Shown here: in pieces, positions 53,981 to 62,497 of the stretch
Layout: each line of letters begins with the position of its first letter
How positions within the stretch are numbered: position 1 is the first letter of the stretch
DNA from: Flavobacterium sp. UBA7680
GTDB lineage: Bacteria; Bacteroidota; Bacteroidia; Flavobacteriales; Flavobacteriaceae
DNA: 64,000 bases
Assembly (NCBI RefSeq): GCF_002482975.1
Contig: NZ_DLHA01000032.1
Location: 452,304-516,303 of the forward strand
Reading direction: 5' to 3'
Notes under the pieces: generated by a model
What the model saw: the letters and a program-made list of their open reading frames with translations, nothing else
Databases searched by the model: none
What the model was told of the DNA's origin: nothing
Position numbers and translations under genes: made by a program

Positions 53981-54670
53981 ATGAAAAAATTAATCCTTAC
54001 CGCAGCTTTATTATTTGTAACATTTATTGGATTTGCTCAAAAACCAAGTCCTTCATTGTTAGACCCAACAAATCATACATTAGTCCTAATCGATTACGAA
54101 AGCCAGATGGCATTTGCAGTAAGCAATATTCCAATCGATCAGCTTAGAAACAACACCGCCCTTGTAGCCGGAGCATCAAAAATATTCAAAGTTCCAACTA
54201 TTGTAACAACGGTTGCAGAGAAATCATTCAGCGGACCTGTTTTTAGAGAAATTGAAGAATTCTATCCTCAAAAAACTTCAAACTATATCGATCGTACTAC
54301 AATGAACACTTGGGAAGATGCTCCTGCACGCAAAGCCATTATTGCAACTGGTAAAAAGAAAATCGTATTTGGCGGTTTATGGACAAGCGTTTGTATTGTT
54401 GGACCAGTTTTATCAGCAATCAACGAAGGTTATGATGTTTACGTAATTACAGATGCAAGCGGAGACGTTTCTAAAGAAGCTCACGAAATGGCTGTAACAC
54501 GTATGGTACAAGCGGGTGCGCACCCTGTAACTTCATTACAATATTTATTAGAATTACAACGCGACTGGGCTCGTCAGGAAACTTATGTACCTGTAACAGA
54601 TTTAGTTAAAAAATACGGTGGTGCTTATGGTGTAGGTGTTCAATACGCACATGAAATGTTGAAACACTAA
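53981..54670 (+). CDS. Secreted isochorismatase-family cysteine hydrolase
   Basis: 229 residues with a signal peptide (MKKLILTAALLFVTFIGFAQ), unusual for a family that is mostly cytoplasmic. The catalytic Asp lies in LVLIDYESQMAF, the nucleophile Cys in FGGLWTSVCIVGPV; a candidate Lys lies in ATGKKKIVFGG. It resembles the YcaC group of putative amidohydrolases. The substrate is unknown. A repeat separates it from the amidohydrolase gene on the same strand, and the two may act in one periplasmic pathway. Confidence 0.82.
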   Translation: MKKLILTAALLFVTFIGFAQKPSPSLLDPTNHTLVLIDYESQMAFAVSNIPIDQLRNNTALVAGASKIFKVPTIVTTVAEKSFSGPVFREIEEFYPQKTSNYIDRTTMNTWEDAPARKAIIATGKKKIVFGGLWTSVCIVGPVLSAINEGYDVYVITDASGDVSKEAHEMAVTRMVQAGAHPVTSLQYLLELQRDWARQETYVPVTDLVKKYGGAYGVGVQYAHEMLKH

Positions 54671-54680
54671 ATGTTAATGG

Positions 54681-54807
54681 AACGCAGATGAAACGGATTC
54701 GCTATCGCGAAGGCGCAGATAAAAACGGATTTTTAAATCATTAGTTATAAATAAAAAATCTGTGTAAATCCGCGTCTTTGCAAAGCAAATCCGTAAAATC
54801 TGCGTCT
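54681..54807. repeat. GACGCAGAT/TTCGCTATCGCGAA repeat, copy 2
   Basis: AACGCAGATGAAACGGATTC at one end and ATCTGCGTCT at the other, with GGATTCGCTATCGCGAAGG inside. It matches 8096-8224 in the same orientation; here the right inner palindrome has become CTTTGCAAAGC. Confidence 0.8.
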
Positions 54808-54883
54808 AATATTTAATCCATTAAAAAAGACTATATAAAACGTACAGTCTTTTCTTCTACTAAACCAAACAAATACCACAACC

Positions 54884-56671
54884 ATGAAACTCTCTTTCAA
54901 AACATTAGCTTTTCTTTTATTGCTTTCTGTTTCAATTTTCGCTCAAGGCAAAAAAGCCACGCTTATCGTTCATCATGCTGTAATTCACACTTTAGACGAT
55001 AAAAATACAATTGCCGAAGCTATGGCTGTCGCCGATGGAAAAATCCTGAAAACAGGAAAAAACAGCGAAATCTTAAAATTAAAAGACAAAAAAACAACCA
55101 TAATCGATGCCAAAGGAAAAGTAATTATTCCCGGAATATTCGATTCTCACATGCACATTATCCGCGGCGGAAGATTCTTTAATACCGAATTACGCTGGGA
55201 CGGTGTTCGTTCTCTCAAAAAAGCATTAGCAATGCTGAAAGAACAAGCACAAAGAACTCCAAAAGGACAATGGGTTCGTGTTGTAGGCGGATGGAACGCT
55301 TATCAGTTTGAAGAAAAAAGACTTCCGACTTTAGCTGAAATAAACGAAGCAACAGGCGATGTTCCGGCATTTATTCTTCACTTATACGGACACGCTTATT
55401 TAAACAAAGCAGGATTACAAGCTTTAAAAATTGACGCTAATACGCCAAACCCAAATGCAGGATTAATTGAAAAAGATCCAGAAGGAAACCCAACCGGATT
55501 ATTAGTTGCCGAACCAAATGCTTTCATTTTATACTCAACACTTTCTAAGCTTCCGGAATTATCTCCAGAAGAAAAAATAAACTCCACAAAACAATTTATG
55601 ACCGAAATGAACCGTCTTGGCGTAACCGCTATTATGGATGCAGGGGGCGGATTTCAAAACTTTCCAGACGATTATGGTGTAACAAATGGTTTATGTAAAG
55701 ACAGCGATTTAACGATTAGAATGCCGTATTATTTGTTTGCACAAAAAGCGGGAAGCGAACTAAACGATTACACCAAATGGATTAATACCGTTGAAATTGG
55801 CGAAGGCTGTGACGACGATCATCATTCAGATAAAGTAGAATATCATGTTCAGGGTGCAGGAGAAAATTTAGTTATGAGTGCCGGAGATTTTGAAAATTTC
55901 GATAAACCAAGACCAGAATTAAGTCCGGCGATGGAAGGACAATTAAAAGAAGTTTTGTCTTTATTAATTAAAAACCGATGGCCGTTTAGAATTCACGCCA
56001 CTTATAACGAAAGCATTACCAGATTTTTAAATGTAATTGAAGACATTAATAAAGAAACACCTTTAAACGGACTTTTATGGTTCTTTGATCACGGAGAAAC
56101 GGTTTCTGTAGAAAATTTAAAACGTATCAAAGCTTTAAACGGCGGATTAGCAATTCAGCATAGAATGGCGTATCAAGGCGAAAGTTTCATTAAAAGATAT
56201 GGAAAAACAGCTGTTGCGAATACAGTTCCGCTGAAGAAAATACTAGAATTAGGAATTAAAGTAGGAATGGGAACTGACGGAACCCGTGTAGCAAGTTACA
56301 ATCCGTGGGTTGGTTTATATTGGTTAACAACCGGAAAAACTTTAGGCGGTTTAAAATATATGAATGATGAAAACATTCTGGACAGAACAACCGCTTTAAA
56401 ATTATTCACTTACGGAAGCGCACAATTAATCAATATTGAAAAAGACCGCGGAATGCTGACAGCAGATAAACTAGCCGATTTCTCTATCCTTTCTGATGAT
56501 TATTTTGCTGCTCCTGAAGAAAAAATCTTAAATATAGAATCAAAACTAACAGTCGTAAACGGAAAAGTAGTTTATGCTGATAATGAATTTAGAACCTTTG
56601 CCAAAGAAACACCAAAAGCGATTCCGGATTGGAGTCCAGTAAATTACTTTGGAGGTTACCAAAAAAACTAA
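54884..56671 (+). CDS. Secreted amidohydrolase, YtcJ-like
   Basis: 595 residues with a signal peptide (MKLSFKTLAFLLLLSVSIFA). The metal-dependent hydrolase fold is clear: IIPGIFDSHMHIIRGG (HxH), the strand AIMDAGGGFQNF, FRIHATYNESI, WFFDHGETVS and MGTDGTRVASYNPW (metal Asp). YtcJ-like enzymes hydrolyse N-acyl or related amides, but the substrate is open. The stop is two bases from the start of the porin gene that follows, so the two are co-transcribed. Confidence 0.85.
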   Translation: MKLSFKTLAFLLLLSVSIFAQGKKATLIVHHAVIHTLDDKNTIAEAMAVADGKILKTGKNSEILKLKDKKTTIIDAKGKVIIPGIFDSHMHIIRGGRFFNTELRWDGVRSLKKALAMLKEQAQRTPKGQWVRVVGGWNAYQFEEKRLPTLAEINEATGDVPAFILHLYGHAYLNKAGLQALKIDANTPNPNAGLIEKDPEGNPTGLLVAEPNAFILYSTLSKLPELSPEEKINSTKQFMTEMNRLGVTAIMDAGGGFQNFPDDYGVTNGLCKDSDLTIRMPYYLFAQKAGSELNDYTKWINTVEIGEGCDDDHHSDKVEYHVQGAGENLVMSAGDFENFDKPRPELSPAMEGQLKEVLSLLIKNRWPFRIHATYNESITRFLNVIEDINKETPLNGLLWFFDHGETVSVENLKRIKALNGGLAIQHRMAYQGESFIKRYGKTAVANTVPLKKILELGIKVGMGTDGTRVASYNPWVGLYWLTTGKTLGGLKYMNDENILDRTTALKLFTYGSAQLINIEKDRGMLTADKLADFSILSDDYFAAPEEKILNIESKLTVVNGKVVYADNEFRTFAKETPKAIPDWSPVNYFGGYQKN

Positions 56672-56672
56672 T

Positions 56673-58043
56673 ATGAAAAATACATTCCGATTATTGTTGC
56701 TTTTGGGAATCATTTTTTCTGCAAATGCACAACAAAAACCAGTTTTCCAAAAGCTGCGATATGACGATGATTTCCAATATCTAAAAGCCGACTCGACGAA
56801 AAACTGGTACGAGAAAATCAAATATATTCCGTTATCTAAAAATAATAAATACTACGCCTCAATTGGCGGCGAAATAAGAGAACAATATTTTTATACCGTA
56901 AATGACAAATGGGGCGACGAAACCACAGGCGGCGACGGTTATTTATTGTCCAGATATTTACTAAATGCCGATGTTCATTTGGGAAGATTCAGAACTTTTA
57001 TTGAATTTCAAAGCAGTTTAGCAAACAGCAAAATTGATCCGAGTCCGGTCGATGAAAACGAACTCGATTTTCATCAGGCTTTTTTAGATGTTGATTTCAT
57101 TCAAAATAAAAATCAGCAGCTAACTTTTAGAGTTGGAAGACAAGAAATGGCATATGGTTCACAGCGTTTAGTCAGCGTTCGCGAACGTCCAAATAATAGA
57201 ATCGCTTTTGATGGAATGAAATTATTCTACAAAAACAACAATTGGCAGACGGATGCTTTTTACTCGCATCCTGTTGCCAACAAACCTGGAGTTTTCAACG
57301 ATGATTTTAATGACAATGCCAAACTTTGGGGAAGTTATACCGTATTTCATAAAGTGCCATTTATTCAAAATATCGATTTATACTATTTGGGTTTATGGAA
57401 AAACAACGCCGTTTTTGATAACGCCATTGGTGAAGAAACCAGACATTCTATAGGAACAAGAATATGGAAAACAAAAGGAAACTGGAAATATGATTTTGAA
57501 GGTTTGTACCAATTCGGAAAAATCAACTCGCAAAATATTTCCGCATGGACACTTTCATCGAATACATCTTATACTTTTGAAAACGTAAAATTCAATCCCG
57601 AAATTGGTTTAAAAACCGAATTCATTTCGGGAGATAAAAACAGCAATGACAATCAATTGCAGACTTTTAATCCGTTGTATCCAAAAGGTGCTTATTTTGG
57701 TTTAGTCGGCTTAATTGGCCCATCAAACTTAATTGACATTCACCCGTCAATTGCTCTAGATTTAACTGAAAAATTAGGTTTCGGAATCGATTATGATATT
57801 TTCTGGAGAAGTTCCATTCACGACGGTTTATACGCGCCAAACATGCAGCTTTTGTATTCTGGAGACAACACAACCAAACGTTTTATAGGAACGCAATTAA
57901 TTACAAATTTTGATTACAATGTAAATGCTTTTTTAACCGTTTCTGTAGAAGGAGCCTGGTTTGATGCTGGTGCATTTTTAAAAGAAGCCGGTTCTGGAAA
58001 AGATTATTTTTATACTGCTTTGACAGCACAATTTAAATTCTAA
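56673..58043 (+). CDS. Outer-membrane porin, alginate-export-domain family
   Basis: 456 residues from MKNTFRLLLLLGIIFSANAQ; an in-frame ATG eight codons upstream overlaps the amidohydrolase gene. The beta-barrel alternates hydrophobic strands, with marks such as IGGEIREQYFYTV, FRVGRQEMAYGSQRLVSVRE and the terminal aromatic YTALTAQFKF. Such porins pass small, often acidic, solutes across the outer membrane. The coupling to a secreted amidohydrolase and an isochorismatase-like hydrolase suggests entry and processing of one substrate in the periplasm. Confidence 0.85.
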   Translation: MKNTFRLLLLLGIIFSANAQQKPVFQKLRYDDDFQYLKADSTKNWYEKIKYIPLSKNNKYYASIGGEIREQYFYTVNDKWGDETTGGDGYLLSRYLLNADVHLGRFRTFIEFQSSLANSKIDPSPVDENELDFHQAFLDVDFIQNKNQQLTFRVGRQEMAYGSQRLVSVRERPNNRIAFDGMKLFYKNNNWQTDAFYSHPVANKPGVFNDDFNDNAKLWGSYTVFHKVPFIQNIDLYYLGLWKNNAVFDNAIGEETRHSIGTRIWKTKGNWKYDFEGLYQFGKINSQNISAWTLSSNTSYTFENVKFNPEIGLKTEFISGDKNSNDNQLQTFNPLYPKGAYFGLVGLIGPSNLIDIHPSIALDLTEKLGFGIDYDIFWRSSIHDGLYAPNMQLLYSGDNTTKRFIGTQLITNFDYNVNAFLTVSVEGAWFDAGAFLKEAGSGKDYFYTALTAQFKF

Positions 58044-58067
58044 ATTTGTGTAACACAATCTGTTCAA

Positions 58068-58475
58068 ATGAGAAAAAAATACTCCAAAATAACTATTGTT
58101 CTATTCGTCTCACTATTTTTAACGCAATGTCTTTACAAAGATTATACTTTTAAAGAAAGCCTATCACGCAATTTTTATTTAATGGAAAGTGATATTCTTC
58201 CATCAAAATATATCGAAATACAACATGAAGGTTCCGGTTTAGTGCTAATTTATGATTTGATTGAAGTAATAGGCAATGATGATATTATATTGGTTAAGAA
58301 TAAAAATGATAAAGGCAAAATTCAATATAATTTGATTAAAACTGCCATAGTTGAATATCCCGAAGACATAAAGATTATTTCTTCTGAAGAATTTTCAAAA
58401 CGCAAAAAATCAATTGACTATGAATATTCATACGATCAAAATAATGGGTTTTCAAGAAATTTTTGGTCTAAATAA
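58068..58475 (+). CDS. Lipoprotein of unknown function
   Basis: 135 residues with a lipobox (VSLFLTQCLYKD). The rest is charged with no recognised domain. It begins 25 bases after the porin gene on the same strand and could be part of that unit. Confidence 0.6.
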   Translation: MRKKYSKITIVLFVSLFLTQCLYKDYTFKESLSRNFYLMESDILPSKYIEIQHEGSGLVLIYDLIEVIGNDDIILVKNKNDKGKIQYNLIKTAIVEYPEDIKIISSEEFSKRKKSIDYEYSYDQNNGFSRNFWSK

Positions 58476-58532
58476 ATCGCTCTGTTTAATTATTAATAAC
58501 AGCTTAAATTTGTGTAACTCAAAGTCCTAAAA

Positions 58533-59096
58533 ATGGAGAAAAAGTATTCTGTTGCCATTTATCCTTCCCAAGATGTTATTGATTCTGTCAAAACAATGAA
58601 GGATTATTTAAAAAGCAAAATTGATTGGTATAACAGCTGTAATTCTGTTGGACATATTACGATTTGTGAATTCACAATTACAGAATCCGAAATTGACAAA
58701 TACAAACAAAAGCTTTTTAAAGTTTGCGATACGTTTATTCCTTTTCAAGTTCATTTAGATCATTTTGGTTCCTATGACAATGCCGGAGCATTTTACATAG
58801 CTCCAAATGAAGAATCAAAAAACAACCTGAAACCCATTATGAAAAAGGTTCAGGAATCTTTAAAACCTTTAAAACTCAAAAAAAGCGACGATCCGCATAT
58901 GTCGATTGGAAGGAAATTAACTCCTGAAAACCTTAAAATTGCCTCGCAGCTTTTTACGACAATCGATATTGATTTTTCATGTAAGGAAATTGTTTTAAGA
59001 GAATTAGATCCTGTTAAAAAACAGTTTTTTGTAATTGATGCTTTTTCTTTTAATGGAAATGCACAAGCTGAGTTTATTCAGGGGAGTCTTTTTTAA
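58533..59096 (+). CDS. 2H phosphoesterase (2'-5' RNA ligase family)
   Basis: 187 residues, cytoplasmic. Two HxT/S motifs mark the 2H fold: HITICEF (residues 41-47) and PHMSIGRKL (about 126-134). The family includes 2'-5' RNA ligases and cyclic phosphodiesterases acting on RNA ends; which activity applies here is not clear. Confidence 0.82.
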   Translation: MEKKYSVAIYPSQDVIDSVKTMKDYLKSKIDWYNSCNSVGHITICEFTITESEIDKYKQKLFKVCDTFIPFQVHLDHFGSYDNAGAFYIAPNEESKNNLKPIMKKVQESLKPLKLKKSDDPHMSIGRKLTPENLKIASQLFTTIDIDFSCKEIVLRELDPVKKQFFVIDAFSFNGNAQAEFIQGSLF

Positions 59097-59181
59097 CCGC
59101 AAAGAGCGCAAAGATTTACGCAAAGCACGCTATTTTATTTCTTTGCGAACCTTGCGAAAAAACCTTGCGCTCTTTGCGGTT
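59095..59181. repeat. Inverted repeat, AACCGCAAAG family, copy 2
   Basis: AACCGCAAAGAGCGCAAAG and CTTGCGCTCTTTGCGGTT arms (paired except one base) enclose about 50 bases. It begins inside the stop codon region of the 2H phosphoesterase gene. Related to 4269-4351 in inverted orientation. Confidence 0.88.
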
Positions 59182-59202
59182 AAATAAACTCACAGTATTT
59201 CA

Positions 59203-59278
59203 TTGCGAGGAACGAAGCAACCACACTAACAAAGATCACCAATTGATTCAGCAAATGAGATTGCTTCGTTCCTCACAA
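59203..59278. repeat. Inverted repeat, GAGGAACGAAG family, copy 2
   Basis: Arms TTGCGAGGAACGAAGCAA and TTGCTTCGTTCCTCACAA (one mismatch). The reverse complement matches 1466-1531 through the left arm and into the loop (ATCTCATTTGCTGAATCAAT shared), with about 10 extra loop bases here. Confidence 0.9.
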
Positions 59279-59330
59279 TGACTGTGCAAATCTGTTTTAT
59301 CTGCAAAATCCGCGGGCCAAAAAAATTTCG

Positions 59331-59338
59331 TATATTTG
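59331..59338 (+). promoter_or_regulatory. -7 element upstream of the second AraC gene
   Basis: TATATTTG matches TAnnTTTG, 20 bases before the ATG; no clear -33 partner. Confidence 0.45.
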
Positions 59339-59357
59339 AATTTTACAATTCACAAAT

Positions 59358-60281
59358 ATGAAATCCCTAGATTCATTTTACCAGGATATTACCGGAGACG
59401 AAACTGTTGAACCCAACTCATTATTACCAAATGACATTCAAAAAGAAATTGGTCATTTTAATGTATTTGATATCAAAGAACTTTTAGAACGTCTTCAGGG
59501 AAAACCAACAATGCCTTATGACAGAAGAGCTTATTATAAAATAAGTTTGATTCGAGGTCATAATAAAGCAGAGTACGCCAACAAAGTAATTGAAATAGAA
59601 AAACAAGGATTATTATTTGCAACACCCAAAATCCCATACAATTACGTTCCGCAAGACACCAATCAATCTGGACAATTTTGTGTTTTTACAAGCGAGTTTT
59701 TATCTAAAAACAAAAGCGGAATTGACTTAGACGATCTTCCTATTTTTGCTTCAGACGGTTATCCTATTTTTCAGCTTTCAGATGAAGAAGTAGAAGAAGT
59801 TGCATTGATATTCAACAAAATACAAAAAGAAATCAATTCTGATTATATCTATAAATATGATTTAATCCGAAATTATGTGGCTGAACTAATCCACTTTGGA
59901 CAAAAATTACAGCCCATAACTGCTCTTTATTCTAAACACAATTCTGCAGCGAGAGTTTCCTCTTTATTTGCCGAATTATTAGAAAGACAATTCCCAATAG
60001 AATCTCCGCATCAGCGATTAGAATTAAGAACTGCAAAGGATTTTGCAGCGAGATTATCTGTTCACGTGAATCATTTAAATAAGGTTTTAAAAGAAAATAC
60101 CGGAAAAACCACAACTGAATTAATCAGTTCCCGATTGACAAACGAAGCAAAAATCCTTTTAAAACAAACGGATTGGAATATTTCTGAAATCGCTTATTCT
60201 CTTGGTTTTGAGGAATTAGCGCATTTTTCTAACTTTTTTAAAAAGCAAACAACTTTAACGCCGCTGGCTTTTAGGTTGTAG
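59358..60281 (+). CDS. AraC-family transcriptional regulator, second copy
   Basis: 307 residues. C-terminal AraC helices at about 215-305 (AARLSVHVNHLNKVLKENTG and WNISEIAYSLGFEELAHFSN), ending FKKQTTLTPLAFRL. Extended similarity to the AraC protein at 14483, including the N-terminal effector part (MPYDRRAYYKISLIRGHNKA versus FNRKSLYKISLLKGKTKL). It lies upstream of two short-chain dehydrogenases on the same strand, which it may control. Confidence 0.88.
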   Translation: MKSLDSFYQDITGDETVEPNSLLPNDIQKEIGHFNVFDIKELLERLQGKPTMPYDRRAYYKISLIRGHNKAEYANKVIEIEKQGLLFATPKIPYNYVPQDTNQSGQFCVFTSEFLSKNKSGIDLDDLPIFASDGYPIFQLSDEEVEEVALIFNKIQKEINSDYIYKYDLIRNYVAELIHFGQKLQPITALYSKHNSAARVSSLFAELLERQFPIESPHQRLELRTAKDFAARLSVHVNHLNKVLKENTGKTTTELISSRLTNEAKILLKQTDWNISEIAYSLGFEELAHFSNFFKKQTTLTPLAFRL

Positions 60282-60582
60282 AATTATTTTAGATTTTATA
60301 ATTATTTTAGATTGCAGAGTTTCTATTTTAGATTACCACAAAGCTTGTCCTCCTGAGCGAAGTCGAAGGATCTCATGCTGAGTCCATACAGTATGTTCTT
60401 ATAGGGCGTGTCCTTCGACTTCGCTCAGGATGACATAAAATGACAATTGGAATTTGGAATTTTAAAAATTTGTAATTTCATTTACTCCTGATTTGAATTT
60501 TGCAAACATCGGTTTGATATTTACAATTCCCCAACTCTACTTCACTCCTACCTTTGTCTTATCAATTTAAAAGATCGAAAAG
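60282..60582. other. Gap with TTCGACTTCGCTCAG repeat and SDR promoter
   Basis: It holds the inverted repeat at 60352-60429 and a -7 element TACCTTTG (60549-60556), 26 bases before the SDR start; no clear -33. No gene was recognised. Confidence 0.6.
60352..60429. repeat. Inverted repeat, TTCGACTTCGCTCAG family, best copy
   Basis: Perfect 19-base arms CCTGAGCGAAGTCGAAGGA and TCCTTCGACTTCGCTCAGG with a 40-base loop. Related to 23031-23100. Confidence 0.9.
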
Positions 60583-61308
60583 ATGAACTTATCAAACAAC
60601 AAAATTTTAATAACAGGCGGTGCAAGCGGTATCGGACTTGGACTTACTGAAAGATTTATTCAGGAAAATAATACTGTAATTATTTGCGGCAGAAGAGAAT
60701 CTGTTTTAAATGAAGTGAAAGCAAAATTTCCTTCCGTAATCACAAAAGTATGCGACTTATCTTTAGAAGAAGAAAGAATCGAACTTTACAAATGGATTCA
60801 AGAAAATCATCCTGACTTAAATGTTTTAATCAACAATGCCGGAATCCAAAAATGGGTTTCTGTTACAGATTCTGATTTCTACGAAAGCATGAAAGCAGAA
60901 ATCAGTACGAATATTGAAGCGCCTCTGCATTTAACTTCCTTATTTATTGAGTTGAAATCTTTAACAACGGTAATGAATGTAACTTCTGGACTGGCATTTT
61001 CGCCTTTTGCAAAAGTTCCGGTTTATTCGGCTACAAAAGCATTTTTCCGTTCGTTTACGCTTTCGCTTCGTCATTTATTAAAAGCTACGAATATCGAAGT
61101 AATCGAAATTATTCCACCTGCATTGAATACAGATCTTGGCGGAGTTGGTTTACACGACGCACATCCAAGCGTAAGCAGTTTTATAGAATCTATTTTTGAA
61201 CAATTAAAAGATGGAAGACCGGAACTTACTTTTGGGACCAGCGAAACAAGATTAAACGCAAGCGCAGAAGATTTGAGAAATCATTTTAATGCAATGCACG
61301 CTAATTAA
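60583..61308 (+). CDS. Short-chain dehydrogenase, DltE-like
   Basis: 241 residues. GGASGIGLGLTERF (Rossmann), NNAGIQKW, and the catalytic YSATKAF; the C-terminal ALNTDLGGVGLHD is typical of the DltE-type group. Substrate unknown. Located between the AraC gene and a second SDR. Confidence 0.85.
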   Translation: MNLSNNKILITGGASGIGLGLTERFIQENNTVIICGRRESVLNEVKAKFPSVITKVCDLSLEEERIELYKWIQENHPDLNVLINNAGIQKWVSVTDSDFYESMKAEISTNIEAPLHLTSLFIELKSLTTVMNVTSGLAFSPFAKVPVYSATKAFFRSFTLSLRHLLKATNIEVIEIIPPALNTDLGGVGLHDAHPSVSSFIESIFEQLKDGRPELTFGTSETRLNASAEDLRNHFNAMHAN

Positions 61309-61313
61309 TTTTA

Positions 61314-61500
61314 TTTAAACACATAGAAACATAGTTATTGAAAACGTATAAAAGGCATTTCATTTTATCTAAACAAACATAGAAATGCAGCTAAAAAGAA
61401 ATTTCATTTATCTAAATCCCACATCGCTATGTGTTAGAAACTAGTTTCTTTTTGCAGTCTTTTCAAATCAAAATAAAATCTATGTTTCTATGTGTTTAAA
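61314..61500. repeat. ACACATAGAAACATAG inverted repeat, copy 2
   Basis: TTTAAACACATAGAAACATAG at the left and CTATGTTTCTATGTGTTTAAA at the right, around a longer centre with further ATAGAAA / CTATGTG words. Same orientation as 31526-31670. It fills the gap between the two SDR genes. Confidence 0.85.
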
Positions 61501-61601
61501 AAAAATCACACTGTGCGGGGTCTTCGACTTCACTCAGACTGACAGAACAACAAACAACAAACTATCAATAATTCACAATTAATAATTAACAATTATAAAA
61601 A

Positions 61602-62366
61602 ATGGCAGTAAATACAAAAATAGCTCTGGTTACAGGAGGAAGCAGAGGTTTAGGAAAAAATATGGCAATTGCAATTGCTAAAAAAGGACTTGATGTTATT
61701 ATAACATACAACAGCAAAAAAGATGAGGCAGACGCTGTTGTAAAAGAAATTGAAAGTTTAGGTCAAAAAGCAGCTTCTCTTCAATTGAATGTGGGAGATT
61801 CACAGACTTTTGATGGTTTTTTTGAAGGTATTTCTTCGACTTTAAAAAACATTTTTAATACGGATAAATTTGACTTTCTAGTAAACAATGCCGGAATCGG
61901 GATTCACAATTCATTCATTGGAACAACTGAAGCAGAATTTGACAAATTAACTAATATTCAGTTTAAAGGTCCGTTTTTCTTGACTCAAAAAGCTTTGAAC
62001 GTAATGAACGACGGCGGCGGAATTGTAAATATTTCAACTGGTTTGGCAAGATTTTCATTTCCAGGTTATTCGGCTTATGCTTCTATGAAAGGTGCCATCG
62101 AGACATTAACAAAATATCAGGCAAAAGAATTAGGCGAAAGAAAAATCAGAGCCAATGTTGTAGCTCCGGGTGCTATTGAAACGGATTTTGGCGGAGGCGC
62201 TGTTCGTGATAATGAACAATTAAATCAACACATAGCTTCAATTACAGCTTTAGGAAGAGTTGGTTTACCAGATGATATTGGCGGTGTTGTTGCTTTTTTA
62301 TGTACGGAAGATGCACGCTGGGTAAATGCACAACGTATTGAAGCTTCTGGCGGAATGAATTTGTAA
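61602..62366 (+). CDS. Short-chain dehydrogenase, FabG-like
   Basis: 254 residues. TGGSRGLGKNMAIAI (Rossmann), NNAGIGIHN, catalytic Ser in IVNISTGLARF and YASMKGA (YxxxK), C-terminal RWVNAQRIEASGGMNL. It resembles the 3-oxoacyl-ACP reductase-like group often encoded beside AraC regulators; substrate unknown. Followed by a strong palindrome that may end the unit. Confidence 0.87.
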   Translation: MAVNTKIALVTGGSRGLGKNMAIAIAKKGLDVIITYNSKKDEADAVVKEIESLGQKAASLQLNVGDSQTFDGFFEGISSTLKNIFNTDKFDFLVNNAGIGIHNSFIGTTEAEFDKLTNIQFKGPFFLTQKALNVMNDGGGIVNISTGLARFSFPGYSAYASMKGAIETLTKYQAKELGERKIRANVVAPGAIETDFGGGAVRDNEQLNQHIASITALGRVGLPDDIGGVVAFLCTEDARWVNAQRIEASGGMNL

Positions 62367-62387
62367 TTCTTATTTGCATTATGAATT

Positions 62388-62425
62388 AAACCCGACAGTC
62401 CCGAAGCATCGGGACCGTCGGGTTT
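62388..62425. terminator. Terminator-like palindrome, AAACCCGACA family
   Basis: AAACCCGACAGTCCCGA and TCGGGACCGTCGGGTTT arms (one mismatch) with a 4-base loop, 22 bases beyond the SDR stop. Confidence 0.8.
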
Positions 62426-62497
62426 CTATTTAAAACTTAATATCATGGTTGGTAACAATTTAGTGAGACAAACGTCTTATCTTAAACTAACCAAAAT

